DNA of 9,745 nucleotides from Oscillospiraceae bacterium (lineage in GTDB: Bacteria; Bacillota; Clostridia; Oscillospirales; Oscillospiraceae). The notes under the pieces were generated by a model. It was not told where the DNA came from and made no database searches. It saw only the letters and a program-made list of their open reading frames with translations. The translations under genes were made by a program, and so were the position numbers. The DNA is taken from the NCBI GenBank assembly GCA_028708585.1, contig JAQVYO010000054.1, positions 1 through 9,745 of the forward strand. The letters are read 5' to 3'. Below, piece after piece: positions 1 to 6,341 of this stretch (the first letter of the stretch is position 1; every line of letters begins with the position of its first letter).

Positions 1-473
1 AACATGGACAAGACCTAATGGAAATCCGAAAGGAACTTTTGGAAGCTGGCATTTTGCCCTCCCGGGGAAAAAGCCGAAAAGAAAAAAGGAATTCCCCTTC
101 AAAGCCCATGGAGTTTCGCTCCAGTGCAGGGCTGAAAATTCTAGTTGGCAGAAACAACATGCAAAACGACCAGCTGACCCTAAAAACCGCCTTCAAAAGC
201 GACGTTTGGTTCCATGTACAGAAGATGCCCGGCTCCCACGTCATTTTGCGGTGTCAAGGGAAAGAGCCGGATCCTATCAGCGTCAACCAGGCCGCAGAGC
301 TTGCCGCCTTTTTCTCCAGTGCCCGCGGCGGGCAAAAGGTCCCTGTGGATTACACGCTGGCGCGCCATGTCAAAAAACCGGTTGGCGCCCGGCCTGGCAT
401 GGTGGTTTACGACCCTTATCAAACCGCGTTTGTCACCCCCCGGGAAAATTTGGTCCTCCGTCTGCGCGTCTAG
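1..473 (+). CDS. rqcH: RqcH / NFACT-family ribosome quality control protein, C-terminal part (5' end outside window)
   Basis: RqcH (bacterial Rqc2/NEMF homologue, older name fibronectin-binding protein FbpA) binds obstructed 50S subunits carrying peptidyl-tRNA and recruits tRNA-Ala to add C-terminal alanine tails that mark stalled chains for proteolysis. The frame is open from the left edge (first full codon at base 3), so the ATG at 18 is internal. About 156 residues are visible, the last quarter of a protein usually near 570-590 residues. The helical segment MEIRKELLEAGIL is the end of the coiled-coil region. It is followed by the NFACT-R (DUF814) domain with its hallmarks: GRNNMQND, LTLKTAF, DVWFHVQKMPGSHVIL and the KKPVGARPGMVVY block. 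The N-terminal NFACT-N domain with its tRNA-recruiting residues lies outside the window. The gene converges on rplT. Family assignment is secure; completeness cannot be judged. Confidence 0.93.
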   Translation, partial: HGQDLMEIRKELLEAGILPSRGKSRKEKRNSPSKPMEFRSSAGLKILVGRNNMQNDQLTLKTAFKSDVWFHVQKMPGSHVILRCQGKEPDPISVNQAAELAAFFSSARGGQKVPVDYTLARHVKKPVGARPGMVVYDPYQTAFVTPRENLVLRLRV

Positions 474-515
474 GCCGGAGGCGCTGTCCCGCATGGTCCT
501 TTTTTGCGGCACGAA

Positions 516-548
516 AGCCCGTACCCGGAGCAAATCCGGATACGGGCT
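516..548 (+). terminator. Hairpin downstream of rqcH, probable terminator
   Basis: The arms 516-529 and 535-548 pair over 14 positions with a single C/A mismatch around a GCAAA loop. The hairpin lies 42 bases after the rqcH stop. The following T-rich stretch (GTTTCTA) is short, so termination efficiency is uncertain. Being symmetric, it may also back up the rplT terminator from the other side. Confidence 0.5.
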
Positions 549-587
549 GTTTCTAAAGGAAACAAAGCTTGTCCCTTTGAGGGTTAT

Positions 588-623
588 AAAAGTTCAAAAC
601 ACAGGCCACCCAATCGGCCCTGT
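588..623 (-). terminator. Rho-independent terminator of infC-rpmI-rplT
   Basis: On the minus strand, one base after the rplT stop codon, ACAGGGCC (623-616) pairs with GGCCTGT (607-601), with one bulged G and an 8-base loop. It is followed by two T4 runs (599-596 and 591-588). Position and shape fit the end of the ribosomal operon. Confidence 0.65.
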
Positions 624-624
624 C

Positions 625-981
625 TTAGGCCAGCTTGGCTTTGACCGTTTCCGCCAGGGCGGCAAAAGCTGCTTTGTCGTTCACCGCCATTTCGGCAAGC
701 ATTTTGCGGTTGATCGTAATCCCAGCCAATTTAAGGCCGTACATAAACCGGGAATAGTTCAAGCCATTTATCTGAGCGGCCGCGCTGATGCGGGTAATCC
801 AAAGACGGCGGAAATCCCTTTTCTTCAGCCGGCGGCCGGTATACGCATAGGTAAGGGATTTCATAACCGCCTGGTTGGCCATCTTAAAATGACGGGACTT
901 GGACCCCCAATATCCTTTTGCCAGTCTTAACACTTTTTTTCTTCTTTTGCGCGACATCATCGCGCCCTTCACTCTTGCCAT
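625..981 (-). CDS. rplT: 50S ribosomal protein L20
   Basis: L20 is an early-assembly 23S rRNA-binding protein needed for 50S formation. In Firmicutes it also represses its own operon by binding the infC leader. The 118-residue product has the usual length and the classic basic N-terminal extension (MARVKGAMMSRKRRKKVL, then LAKGYWGSKSRHF), followed by the globular RNA-binding part with RRLWITRISAA and NGLNYSRFMYGLK. AGGAGG lies 9 bases before the ATG. It is the last gene of infC-rpmI-rplT, 42 bases after rpmI, and runs directly into a terminator hairpin. Nothing in it is unusual. Confidence 0.98.
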   Translation of the reverse strand: MARVKGAMMSRKRRKKVLRLAKGYWGSKSRHFKMANQAVMKSLTYAYTGRRLKKRDFRRLWITRISAAAQINGLNYSRFMYGLKLAGITINRKMLAEMAVNDKAAFAALAETVKAKLA

Positions 982-1023
982 CTGAATAAGCCTCCTATAC
1001 TCTAAGCTGCAAGCTCGTTGTTC

Positions 1024-1221
1024 TTATTTATAAGGGATCATACGCCGGACGGTAGCCTCATTGGTCTTATCCGCATAGGCGCCGGCTCGGAGGCCTCTCT
1101 TGCGCTTGGTTGTTTTTTTAGTCAGAATATGGCTGGTAAATGCATGAGAGCGCTTTACCCTGCCCGATTTCGTCAGCTTGAATCTTTTTTTTGCGCCGCT
1201 GTGCGTCTTAATCTTAGGCAT
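1024..1221 (-). CDS. rpmI: 50S ribosomal protein L35
   Basis: L35 is a small, very basic structural protein of the large ribosomal subunit. The 65-residue product begins MPKIKTHSGAKKRFKLT and continues with the conserved SGRVKRSHAFTSHILTKK and KRKRGLR stretches, ending VRRMIPYK; length and motifs are standard. A GGAAGGAGT ribosome site lies about 7 bases upstream of the ATG. It is the middle gene of the operon, 43 bases after infC and 42 before rplT, so it is almost certainly on the same transcript. Confidence 0.98.
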   Translation of the reverse strand: MPKIKTHSGAKKRFKLTKSGRVKRSHAFTSHILTKKTTKRKRGLRAGAYADKTNEATVRRMIPYK

Positions 1222-1264
1222 TGTATTACTCCTTCCGTATCATACGATTCATCATCGTGAATGG

Positions 1265-1792
1265 CTATTGTAGGCTTTTGGAGACCTTGGGCGATAAGAA
1301 CATGGACATATGGCGTCCGTCCAATTTCGGGTTTTTATCCACGTTGGCGATTTCCTGACACTGCTCCGCAAACTTCAGCAGAATACGCTCACCGATATTG
1401 GTATGCGCCATCTCCCGGCCGCGAAAACGAACGGTCACCTTCACCCGGTCCCCATCAGCCAAAAATTTCTGCGCGTTCCGCAGCTTCACATTAAAATCGT
1501 TTACGTCGATACCCGGTGACATCCGCACCTCTTTGACTTCCACGACATGCTGGTTTTTCTTGGCTTCCTTTTCTCTTTTTGCCTGTTCAAAGCGGAATTT
1601 CCCATAATCCATTAGCTTACACACAGGCGGTTTCGCGTTGGGCGAAATTTTAACCAAATCCAGTTCTTTTTCGGCAGCAATTTCCATGGCGGCCCGGGAG
1701 GACATAACCCCAAGCTGCTCTCCTGCTGCGGAAATCAACCGAACTTCCCTGTCGCGGATTTCTTCATTGATTTGATGATCCATGTTACTAAT
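1265..1792 (-). CDS. infC: Translation initiation factor IF-3, probable AUU start
   Basis: IF3 binds the 30S subunit, keeps it apart from 50S and proofreads the start codon and initiator tRNA. With the ATT at 1792-1790 as start the protein has 175 residues, the usual size. The N-domain is recognisable from INEEIRDREVRLI and SPNAKPPVCKLMDYGKFRFEQ. A lysine-rich linker follows, then the C-domain from about residue 84 (VKEVRMSPGI, GDRVKVTVRFRGRE, PKLDGRHMSMFLSPK). I chose ATT because GGAGGT (1806-1801) lies 8 bases before it, while the in-frame ATG at 1783 is 17 bases away. A longer in-frame reading from ATG at 1960 would begin at the -10 box and carries non-IF3 sequence. AUU starts in infC allow self-repression because IF3 discriminates against them. 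It is the first gene of infC-rpmI-rplT. Confidence 0.93.
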   Translation of the reverse strand: MSNMDHQINEEIRDREVRLISAAGEQLGVMSSRAAMEIAAEKELDLVKISPNAKPPVCKLMDYGKFRFEQAKREKEAKKNQHVVEVKEVRMSPGIDVNDFNVKLRNAQKFLADGDRVKVTVRFRGREMAHTNIGERILLKFAEQCQEIANVDKNPKLDGRHMSMFLSPKVSKSLQ

Positions 1793-1953
1793 ACCAAAGC
1801 ACCTCCAATGCAAAACGCGGCTGCCAATCTGGCACCCGCGCAACACCGCCAACACGCTCCGGCAATCAACCGGAGCCGCAGCTTCCATGTAAACCGACGC
1901 ATCATTTGAAATGGGCGGTGAGGATGGGGGCGCCAATCCTGCTTTGTTTTTTC
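1793..1953 (-). promoter_or_regulatory. Structured 5' leader of infC-rpmI-rplT (possible L20-type leader/attenuator)
   Basis: This is about 160 untranslated bases between the predicted transcription start and the infC start. On the minus strand, GCTCCGG (1876-1870) pairs perfectly with CCGGAGC (1862-1856). Further down, CGCGG-g-TGCC (1840-1831) pairs with GGCA-g-CCGCG (1825-1816), and TTTT (1815-1812) follows at once, a terminator-like shape just before the ribosome site. GCGGC (1879-1875) could instead pair with GCCGC (1821-1817), which would break the second hairpin, so two exclusive folds are possible. In Bacillus subtilis the same operon is controlled by L20 binding its leader and causing premature termination. 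That this leader matches that class is inference; the T run is short and I could not compare it with the known L20-leader model. Confidence 0.5.
1801..1806 (-). promoter_or_regulatory. Shine-Dalgarno site that decides the infC start
   Basis: GGAGGT on the minus strand. Spacing is 8 bases to ATT (1792-1790) and 17 bases to the next in-frame ATG (1783-1781). This favours the rare AUU start. Confidence 0.75.
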
Positions 1954-1960
1954 GGATCAT

Positions 1961-1989
1961 AGTATATCAGTTAAAATTTCTTCTGTCAA
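1961..1989 (-). promoter_or_regulatory. SigA-type promoter of infC operon
   Basis: On the minus strand: TTGACA (1989-1984), a 17-base spacer, and TATACT (1966-1961). The -35 is perfect, the -10 has five of six consensus bases, and spacing is optimal. Transcription should start near 1953-1957, giving a leader of about 160 bases. Confidence 0.85.
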
Positions 1990-2189
1990 GAAAAACATTT
2001 CCCGGCCGAGGACAAAACGCTCCTTGTCTTGTGGGATGCGGGTTTTATCCCCCATCACCCGGAAATAAAATGCCAAACCCTGAACAAGATGGGAGGGATT
2101 CTCCCTTCCATCTTTGTTCCCTTTGGGGCGGGCAAATCAGGGCTATGCCTCCTCGCCGGAAAAAAATCGTTTCATGCTCCCGAACGCCA
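1990..2189. other. Spacer between guaB and the infC promoter
   Basis: This 200-base stretch has no convincing coding sequence in any frame. It holds the long hairpin at 2082-2119. A T7 run (minus strand, just after the guaB stop, opposite the A run at 2161-2167) follows a weak imperfect stem overlapping the end of guaB. A small inverted repeat GACAA/TTGTC lies just upstream of the infC -35 box. I see nothing else in it. Confidence 0.5.
2082..2119 (-). terminator. Long hairpin after guaB, likely terminator
   Basis: The segment 2082-2098 pairs with 2102-2119 around a 3-base loop, with one mismatch and one bulged base (stem of about 16 bp). Downstream on the minus strand only GTTT and TTTTATTT stretches follow, so it is not a classical U-tract terminator. 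It lies 71 bases beyond the guaB stop and 93 bases before the infC -35 box, which fits separation of the two transcription units. Confidence 0.5.
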
Positions 2190-3659
2190 TCAGGGGTTCA
2201 TGGTGTAATTAGGCGCTTCCTTGGTGATATAAATATCGTGAGGATGGCTTTCTTTCAGGCCCGCGCCAGTAATGCGGATAAACGTTCCGTTTTCCTGCAA
2301 ATCGGCAATGGTCCTGGTTCCGCAGTAGCCCATACCGGAACGCAGGCCGCCCATCAGCTGATAAACGGTTTCAGAAACGGGACCCCGGTAAGGAACTCGG
2401 CCTTCCACGCCTTCCGGCACTAGTTTTACGGAATTTTCCTGAAAATACCGGTCCTTGCTGCCTTTATTCATTGCGGCAAGGCTGCCCATCCCCCGGTAGA
2501 CTTTAAACTGCCTTCCCTGATAGACTTCCGTTTCCCCCGGGCTTTCTTCGCAGCCGGCCAGAAGGGAACCGGCCATAACAACATTGGCGCCGGCGGCAAC
2601 GGCTTTGGTAATATCGCCGGAATATGTAATCCCGCCGTCCGCAATGACGGGAATGCCATATTTCGCCGCCATTTTTGCAGCCTCGTAGATGGCGGTAATC
2701 TGCGGCACGCCAATGCCGGCCACCACCCGTGTAGTGCAGATGGATCCGGGTCCGATGCCAACCTTGACACAGTCCGCCCCCGCTTCGATCAGCGCCTTTG
2801 TTCCCTGGGCGGTGGCTACGTTGCCCGCAACCAGCTGCATATCCGGAAAGCGTTCCTTCACGTTTTTGATGCATTTTAGGATGTTCCGGGAATGCCCATG
2901 GGCGGAGTCCAGCGTCAGCACATCCGCCCCCGCTTCCACCAGCGCCGCGGCCCGGTCTATCACGTCGGAAGTCGCGCCAATGGCGGCCGCCACCAAAAGC
3001 CTCCCTTTTTCATCCCGGGCGGAATTGGGATACATAACCGCTTTTTCTATATCCTTAATGGTAATCAGGCCTTTCAGGTTAAACATTTCATCCACCAAAG
3101 GCAGCTTCTCCACCTTATGCCTGCGCAAAATGGCTTTTGCTTCCTTTAGGGTAATGCCCTCCTGAGCGGTCACCAAATTATCTTTGGTCATGACCTCGTC
3201 GATCATCCGGGACATATCCTCTTCAAATTTCATATCCCGGTTGGTGATAATTCCCACCAGTCGGCCATTATCGCAGATGGGCACGCCGGAAATCCGGTAT
3301 TTTGCCATCAGCTCGTCCGCCTCCGCCAAAGTGTGCCCCGGCCCCAAATAAAAAGGATTGGTAATGACGCCGTTTTCCGACCGTTTTACCATATCCACTT
3401 GCTCCGCCTGCGCCTCGATGCTCATATTTTTGTGAATGACGCCGATCCCCCCCTCCCGGGCAATGGCAATTGCCATGCGGTACTCGGTGACCGTATCCAT
3501 GGCGGCGCTCATCATGGGGATATTCAGCCTGATCTTCTTTGTGAGCCATGTGGACAAATCAATATCCGCAGGCACGATATTGCTCTCACGAGGCTCCAGA
3601 AGTACGTCGTCAAACGTAAGCCCCTCTCTCCCAAACTTTTCCTCGGCATCAAACCGCAT
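2190..3659 (-). CDS. guaB: IMP dehydrogenase
   Basis: This cytosolic enzyme oxidises IMP to XMP with NAD+, the first committed step to GMP. The product has 489 residues, the normal length. A TIM barrel (FDDVLLEP near 16, MMSAAMDTVTE near 49-59) is interrupted by two CBS domains (about 96-205, with the GVPICDNGRLVGIITNRD and KLPLVDEMFNLKGLITIKD repeats). The active-site loop GPGSICTTR puts the catalytic Cys at 308. IADGG (339-343) and YRGMGSLAAM (388-397) bind substrate, and the mobile flap carries SKDRYFQ and EGRVPYRG. GGAGG lies 9 bases before the ATG. The CBS pair usually senses adenine and guanine nucleotides. Flanking spacers suggest its own transcription unit. No guanine riboswitch or obvious PurR box was recognised upstream. 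Confidence 0.98.
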   Translation of the reverse strand: MRFDAEEKFGREGLTFDDVLLEPRESNIVPADIDLSTWLTKKIRLNIPMMSAAMDTVTEYRMAIAIAREGGIGVIHKNMSIEAQAEQVDMVKRSENGVITNPFYLGPGHTLAEADELMAKYRISGVPICDNGRLVGIITNRDMKFEEDMSRMIDEVMTKDNLVTAQEGITLKEAKAILRRHKVEKLPLVDEMFNLKGLITIKDIEKAVMYPNSARDEKGRLLVAAAIGATSDVIDRAAALVEAGADVLTLDSAHGHSRNILKCIKNVKERFPDMQLVAGNVATAQGTKALIEAGADCVKVGIGPGSICTTRVVAGIGVPQITAIYEAAKMAAKYGIPVIADGGITYSGDITKAVAAGANVVMAGSLLAGCEESPGETEVYQGRQFKVYRGMGSLAAMNKGSKDRYFQENSVKLVPEGVEGRVPYRGPVSETVYQLMGGLRSGMGYCGTRTIADLQENGTFIRITGAGLKESHPHDIYITKEAPNYTMNP

Positions 3660-3699
3660 TCTAGCATGCCTCCATCCATTTCGTCAGTTTCTTGATCCG

Positions 3700-3743
3700 T
3701 TTATATTTATAGTAACGTATCAGACTTGCATTAAAAACGCAAG
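3700..3743 (-). promoter_or_regulatory. AT-rich promoter region of guaB (weakly defined)
   Basis: On the minus strand TATAAA (3711-3706) follows TTAATG (3734-3729) by 17 bases, a poor -35 with an acceptable -10. A second TATAAA (3705-3700) has no -35. A short inverted repeat CTTGC-N9-GCAAG (3725-3743) overlaps the -35 side. Promoter activity is likely from position, but the exact boxes are uncertain. Confidence 0.35.
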
Positions 3744-3853
3744 CCCTTTTTCTATTTTATTTTTCAGCCGGACGCATACGGGAAAGGATCCCTTCGCCGC
3801 CCCCAAAACAGCACCGGAATTCTAATGAAACTGAAAACCGGAATATTTCTGAA

Positions 3854-4459
3854 TTAAATCTTTTTCATGATAATATGATTCTTACAGCAGATTCGCTCTA
3901 CATCGTCCATCGTTGCCGCGGGAATCCGCGCCATCGCGCCGCATTCCGCGCAGACCACATCAATGGAACTGAAATTTACGCTCAGCCGGAATTTATGGGA
4001 GCCACATTCACAGGAAACGCCATTTCGGGATGCGATCTCTTTCAGCTCGGAAAGCACTTCTTCCATCACAATCTCATCCAGAAAAGTACCCGGAGCACCC
4101 CGAACGGAGCACAGCTTGTCCACCACTTGAGAAAGCCGGGCCATGGCCGCCCGCACTTTTCCCTCCTCTCCCACATAGCAGCAGTCCAATCCGGAGGCGG
4201 CACAAGAAAAAGCCAGCGCCTCCGACTTTAAAAAGCTTTTTGCGGAACAAACAACGGAATGCTCTCTTCCGCAAAATAAGCAGGGCACCGTAAGGCGGAA
4301 TTTCCCATCCGTCAACTCCGCCCGAATATGGGAGCCGCCGCAGAGACAAGTAATCTCTGCGGCGGAAGCGGACAGAGCAAATAAGCTTCGTTCCGCAATC
4401 ACCGCCCGACGGCAGGCCGGGCAAAAATAAGCCAAGGTTTTTTTAAGATCTGAGCCCAT
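3854..4459 (-). CDS. Unrecognised cysteine-rich protein with repeated zinc-ribbon-like modules
   Basis: I do not recognise this 201-residue protein. It has no signal peptide or membrane segment, so it is probably cytosolic. Cysteines fall in paired knuckles: CPAC (13-16), CLCG (38-41), CLFCG (60-64), CECG (150-153) and CAECG (170-174). The stretches 38-64 and 150-174 share one layout, CxCG then SH, about 18-20 residues, then CxxCG, which suggests an internal duplication. Between them lies a helical region (about 101-147) with further cysteines at 71, 86, 93, 94 and 117. CC at 191-192 precedes a lysine-containing tail. Four-cysteine zinc sites are inference. The start is supported by GGAAGG 6 bases before the ATG. 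It lies between guaB and the nfn operon on the same strand but has long gaps on both sides (194 and 230 bases), so co-transcription is not shown. A nucleic-acid-binding or structural zinc role is possible but unproven. Confidence 0.75.
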   Translation of the reverse strand: MGSDLKKTLAYFCPACRRAVIAERSLFALSASAAEITCLCGGSHIRAELTDGKFRLTVPCLFCGREHSVVCSAKSFLKSEALAFSCAASGLDCCYVGEEGKVRAAMARLSQVVDKLCSVRGAPGTFLDEIVMEEVLSELKEIASRNGVSCECGSHKFRLSVNFSSIDVVCAECGAMARIPAATMDDVERICCKNHIIMKKI

Positions 4460-4477
4460 CGGCTGCCTTCCTTTCCG

Positions 4478-4496
4478 TTTTCCGTCCGACGGAAAA
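4478..4496 (-). repeat. Small perfect hairpin upstream of the cysteine-rich gene
   Basis: TTTTCCGT (4478-4485) and ACGGAAAA (4489-4496) pair perfectly over 8 bp around a 3-base loop, just upstream of the ribosome site of the 3854-4459 gene. It reads the same on both strands. It could be a weak operator or a leader hairpin; no T tract follows on the minus strand. Confidence 0.4.
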
Positions 4497-4561
4497 GCCG
4501 GCGAACCGCTTCTTCCTGTTTCAGGCCGGCTGTGCGGCCATCAGACGCAAGATAGTTAAGA

Positions 4562-4655
4562 GCGGGCAATTTCATGCCAAAACCGTTGTGCGGAATACAA
4601 TGCTTTGTTCAAGCACCGCCATGCCCGCTTTCAGCGGCGGAATGAAATTGCCCGT
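4562..4655. repeat. 94-base structured inverted repeat, candidate structured RNA or miniature element
   Basis: The ends 4563-4575 and 4642-4654 are perfect 13-base inverted repeats, extendable by one G-U pair in RNA. The interior also folds. GCGG (4590-4593) pairs with CCGC (4616-4619) around a TGCTT/AAGCA stem (4601-4605 with 4611-4615), and CCGCT (4625-4629) pairs with AGCGG (4633-4637) around TTC. The whole would be a closed stem opening into a branched junction. No target-site duplication is visible next to the ends, and TTTTT occurs 6 bases past the right end (4661-4665) on the + strand. It lies between the TSCPD gene and the cysteine-rich gene. I cannot tell a terminator, a structured RNA and a non-autonomous repeat apart from a single copy. 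Confidence 0.6.
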
Positions 4656-4689
4656 ATCAATTTTTAACAGGTTTGGCAGGAAAACGCCT

Positions 4690-4941
4690 TTATTCCCGCG
4701 CTTTTGCCGCCTTTAGCGCCTGCGCAATCTGGTCAGGGCAGGACGTACCCTTCCGTCCGCACCGGATGCCCTCCAGCTTGGCAATGGCATCGTCCATCTT
4801 CATCCCCGCCACCAGGCGGGAAATGCCTTGAAGATTTCCAGAACAGCCCCCCATCACCTGCACCGAATTGATGCGGTCTCCGCTCAGATCCAAAAGGATT
4901 TCCCGGGAGCAAACGCCCCGAGGCAGATATCGAAAGGTCAT
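4690..4941 (-). CDS. TSCPD domain-containing small protein (TIGR03905-like)
   Basis: The product has 83 residues and shows the features of the small stand-alone TSCPD family: VMGGCSGNLQGI (29-40), LVAGM, a conserved CG pair (61-62) and the name-giving TSCPDQIA (66-73). Cysteines at 11, 33, 61 and 68 could bind a metal. The same domain occurs at the C-terminus of adenosylcobalamin-dependent class II ribonucleotide reductases, where it is thought to bind metal or help reactivation. The role of the free-standing form is unknown. It starts 11 bases after the nfnB stop, with AAGGGA 7 bases before the ATG, so it is almost certainly the third gene of the nfn operon. That link suggests a redox-related task but does not prove one. 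Confidence 0.88.
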   Translation of the reverse strand: MTFRYLPRGVCSREILLDLSGDRINSVQVMGGCSGNLQGISRLVAGMKMDDAIAKLEGIRCGRKGTSCPDQIAQALKAAKARE

Positions 4942-4952
4942 CGGCAGATCCC

Positions 4953-6341
4953 TTATTGCTTGGATGCGATGTAGGCTTTAATGGATTCGGCAGCCTTTTT
5001 GCCGGCTCCCATCGCCATAATGACCGTTGCCGCGCCGGTAACCGCGTCGCCGCCGGCAAAAACGCCCTCGCGGGTTGTCGCTCCGGCATCGTCGGCTACG
5101 ATACATCCCTTCTTATTGGCTTCCAGGCCCTCAGTGGTGGACTTAATCAAAGGATTGGGGCTGGTCCCGATGGCGACAATGACCGTGTCCACATCCAGCT
5201 TAAAGTTAGAGCCTTTCTTTTCAATGGGACGGCGGCGTCCGGAAGCATCCGGTTCGCCCAGTTCCATTTCCACGCATTCCATGTCGCAGACTCTTCCTTT
5301 ATCGTCCCCGTGGATTTCAACCGGAGCGTTCAAAAGGCGGAAAATAATTTCCTCCTCTTTGGCGTGGTGAACTTCTTCCGCTCTGGCAGGCAGTTCCTCC
5401 TCGGAGCGGCGGTATACGATATAAACCGTCTCCGCGCCCATACGCTTTGCGCAGCGGGCCGCGTCCATCGCAACGTTGCCGCCGCCGATAACCGCAACCG
5501 CCTTGCTCTTTGCAATGGGGGTATCATAGCCGTCTTTATATGCTTTCATCAGGTTGATCCGGGTGAGATACTCGTTGGCAGAATAAACGCCCAGCAGGGA
5601 TTCGCCGGGGATGTGCATAAACTGGGGCAGTCCGGCGCCCGAACCAATGTAAACCGCTTCAAATCCCTGATGAAACAGCTCGTCAACCGATACCGTTCTC
5701 CCGATAATGGTGTTGGTTTCCACCTTCACGCCCATGGCCTTTAGGTTTTCAATCTCACGGCGCACAATGGCCTTGGGCAGACGGAACTCAGGAATTCCGT
5801 ATACCAAAACGCCGCCGGCATTGTGAAACGCTTCAAAGATGGTTACATCGTAACCTTCCTTGGCCAAGTCTCCCGCACAGGAAAGGCCGGAAGGCCCGGA
5901 CCCGATAATTGCCACTTTATGTCCGTTGGATACAGGCGCCTTAACCGCTTCTTTACCGTTTTCCATATGCCAATCGGCCACAAAGCGCTCCAGCCGGCCG
6001 ATGCCCACCGGCTCGCCGTTTTTGCCGCGCACGCATTTGCCCTCGCACTGGCTTTCCTGGGGACAGACACGGCCGCAAATGGCAGGCAGCCGGTTGGTGG
6101 ACGTGATAATCTCATAGGCGCCGTCAAAGTCGCCTTCCGCGACCGCATGAATGAATTCGGGGATACGAACGTTTACCGGGCAACCAGACACGCAGGGCTT
6201 TGCCTTGCAATTTAAGCAGCGGCCCGCCTCGTCCATAGCCATCTCTTTTGTGTACCCTTTGGACACTTCTTCAAAATTCTTGTTCCGGACCAGAGGATCC
6301 TGTTCCGGCATGGGATTTTTTTTGGGTGACATGTTAGCCAA
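4953..6341 (-). CDS. nfnB: NfnB, large subunit of NADH-dependent ferredoxin:NADP+ oxidoreductase (annotated also as GltA-like glutamate synthase small subunit)
   Basis: NfnB is the NADPH-binding and electron-bifurcating half of the cytosolic NfnAB transhydrogenase, which couples NADPH oxidation to reduction of NAD+ and ferredoxin, or the reverse. With the TTG at 6341 as start it has 462 residues. Cysteines 42, 45, 50, 54 and 89, 93, 99, 103 form the two N-terminal [4Fe-4S] motifs. GSGPSG (147-152) binds FAD, GGGNVAMDAAR (286-296) with YRRSEEELPAR (310-320) binds NADPH, and GVFAGGDAVTGAATVI near the end closes the FAD site. GGGAGG (6355-6350) lies 8 bases before this TTG. A GTG at 6344 (5 bases) is possible; the ATG at 6332 is too far (17). 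The gene overlaps nfnA by 8 bases. No large GltB-type synthase gene lies next to it, while nfnA does, so Nfn is the better name. Confidence 0.93.
   Translation of the reverse strand: MANMSPKKNPMPEQDPLVRNKNFEEVSKGYTKEMAMDEAGRCLNCKAKPCVSGCPVNVRIPEFIHAVAEGDFDGAYEIITSTNRLPAICGRVCPQESQCEGKCVRGKNGEPVGIGRLERFVADWHMENGKEAVKAPVSNGHKVAIIGSGPSGLSCAGDLAKEGYDVTIFEAFHNAGGVLVYGIPEFRLPKAIVRREIENLKAMGVKVETNTIIGRTVSVDELFHQGFEAVYIGSGAGLPQFMHIPGESLLGVYSANEYLTRINLMKAYKDGYDTPIAKSKAVAVIGGGNVAMDAARCAKRMGAETVYIVYRRSEEELPARAEEVHHAKEEEIIFRLLNAPVEIHGDDKGRVCDMECVEMELGEPDASGRRRPIEKKGSNFKLDVDTVIVAIGTSPNPLIKSTTEGLEANKKGCIVADDAGATTREGVFAGGDAVTGAATVIMAMGAGKKAAESIKAYIASKQ

Noticed and set aside
214..930. 238-residue + strand open frame across rqcH, the spacer and rplT
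   Set aside because: It overlaps the rqcH coding region in another frame and lies opposite rplT. The product is low-complexity and resembles no family.
1793..1960. N-terminal extension of IF3 from ATG 1960
   Set aside because: The ATG abuts the -10 box, has no ribosome site in the transcript, and the added 56 residues are unlike any IF3 N-terminus. The region reads better as an untranslated leader.
3725..3743. CTTGC-N9-GCAAG as a guaB operator
   Set aside because: Only 5 bp of symmetry, no match to a PurR box, and such short repeats occur by chance. Kept only as part of the promoter description.
4574..4645. 23-codon + strand frame inside the structured repeat
   Set aside because: It starts within the left arm and ends in the right arm, has only a weak purine stretch upstream, and a composition set by the repeat. 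It is not supported as a gene.
4956..5744. 262-residue + strand open frame opposite nfnB
   Set aside because: It lies wholly antisense to nfnB, whose protein shows full family motifs. The frame is open because of codon bias in a GC-rich gene.
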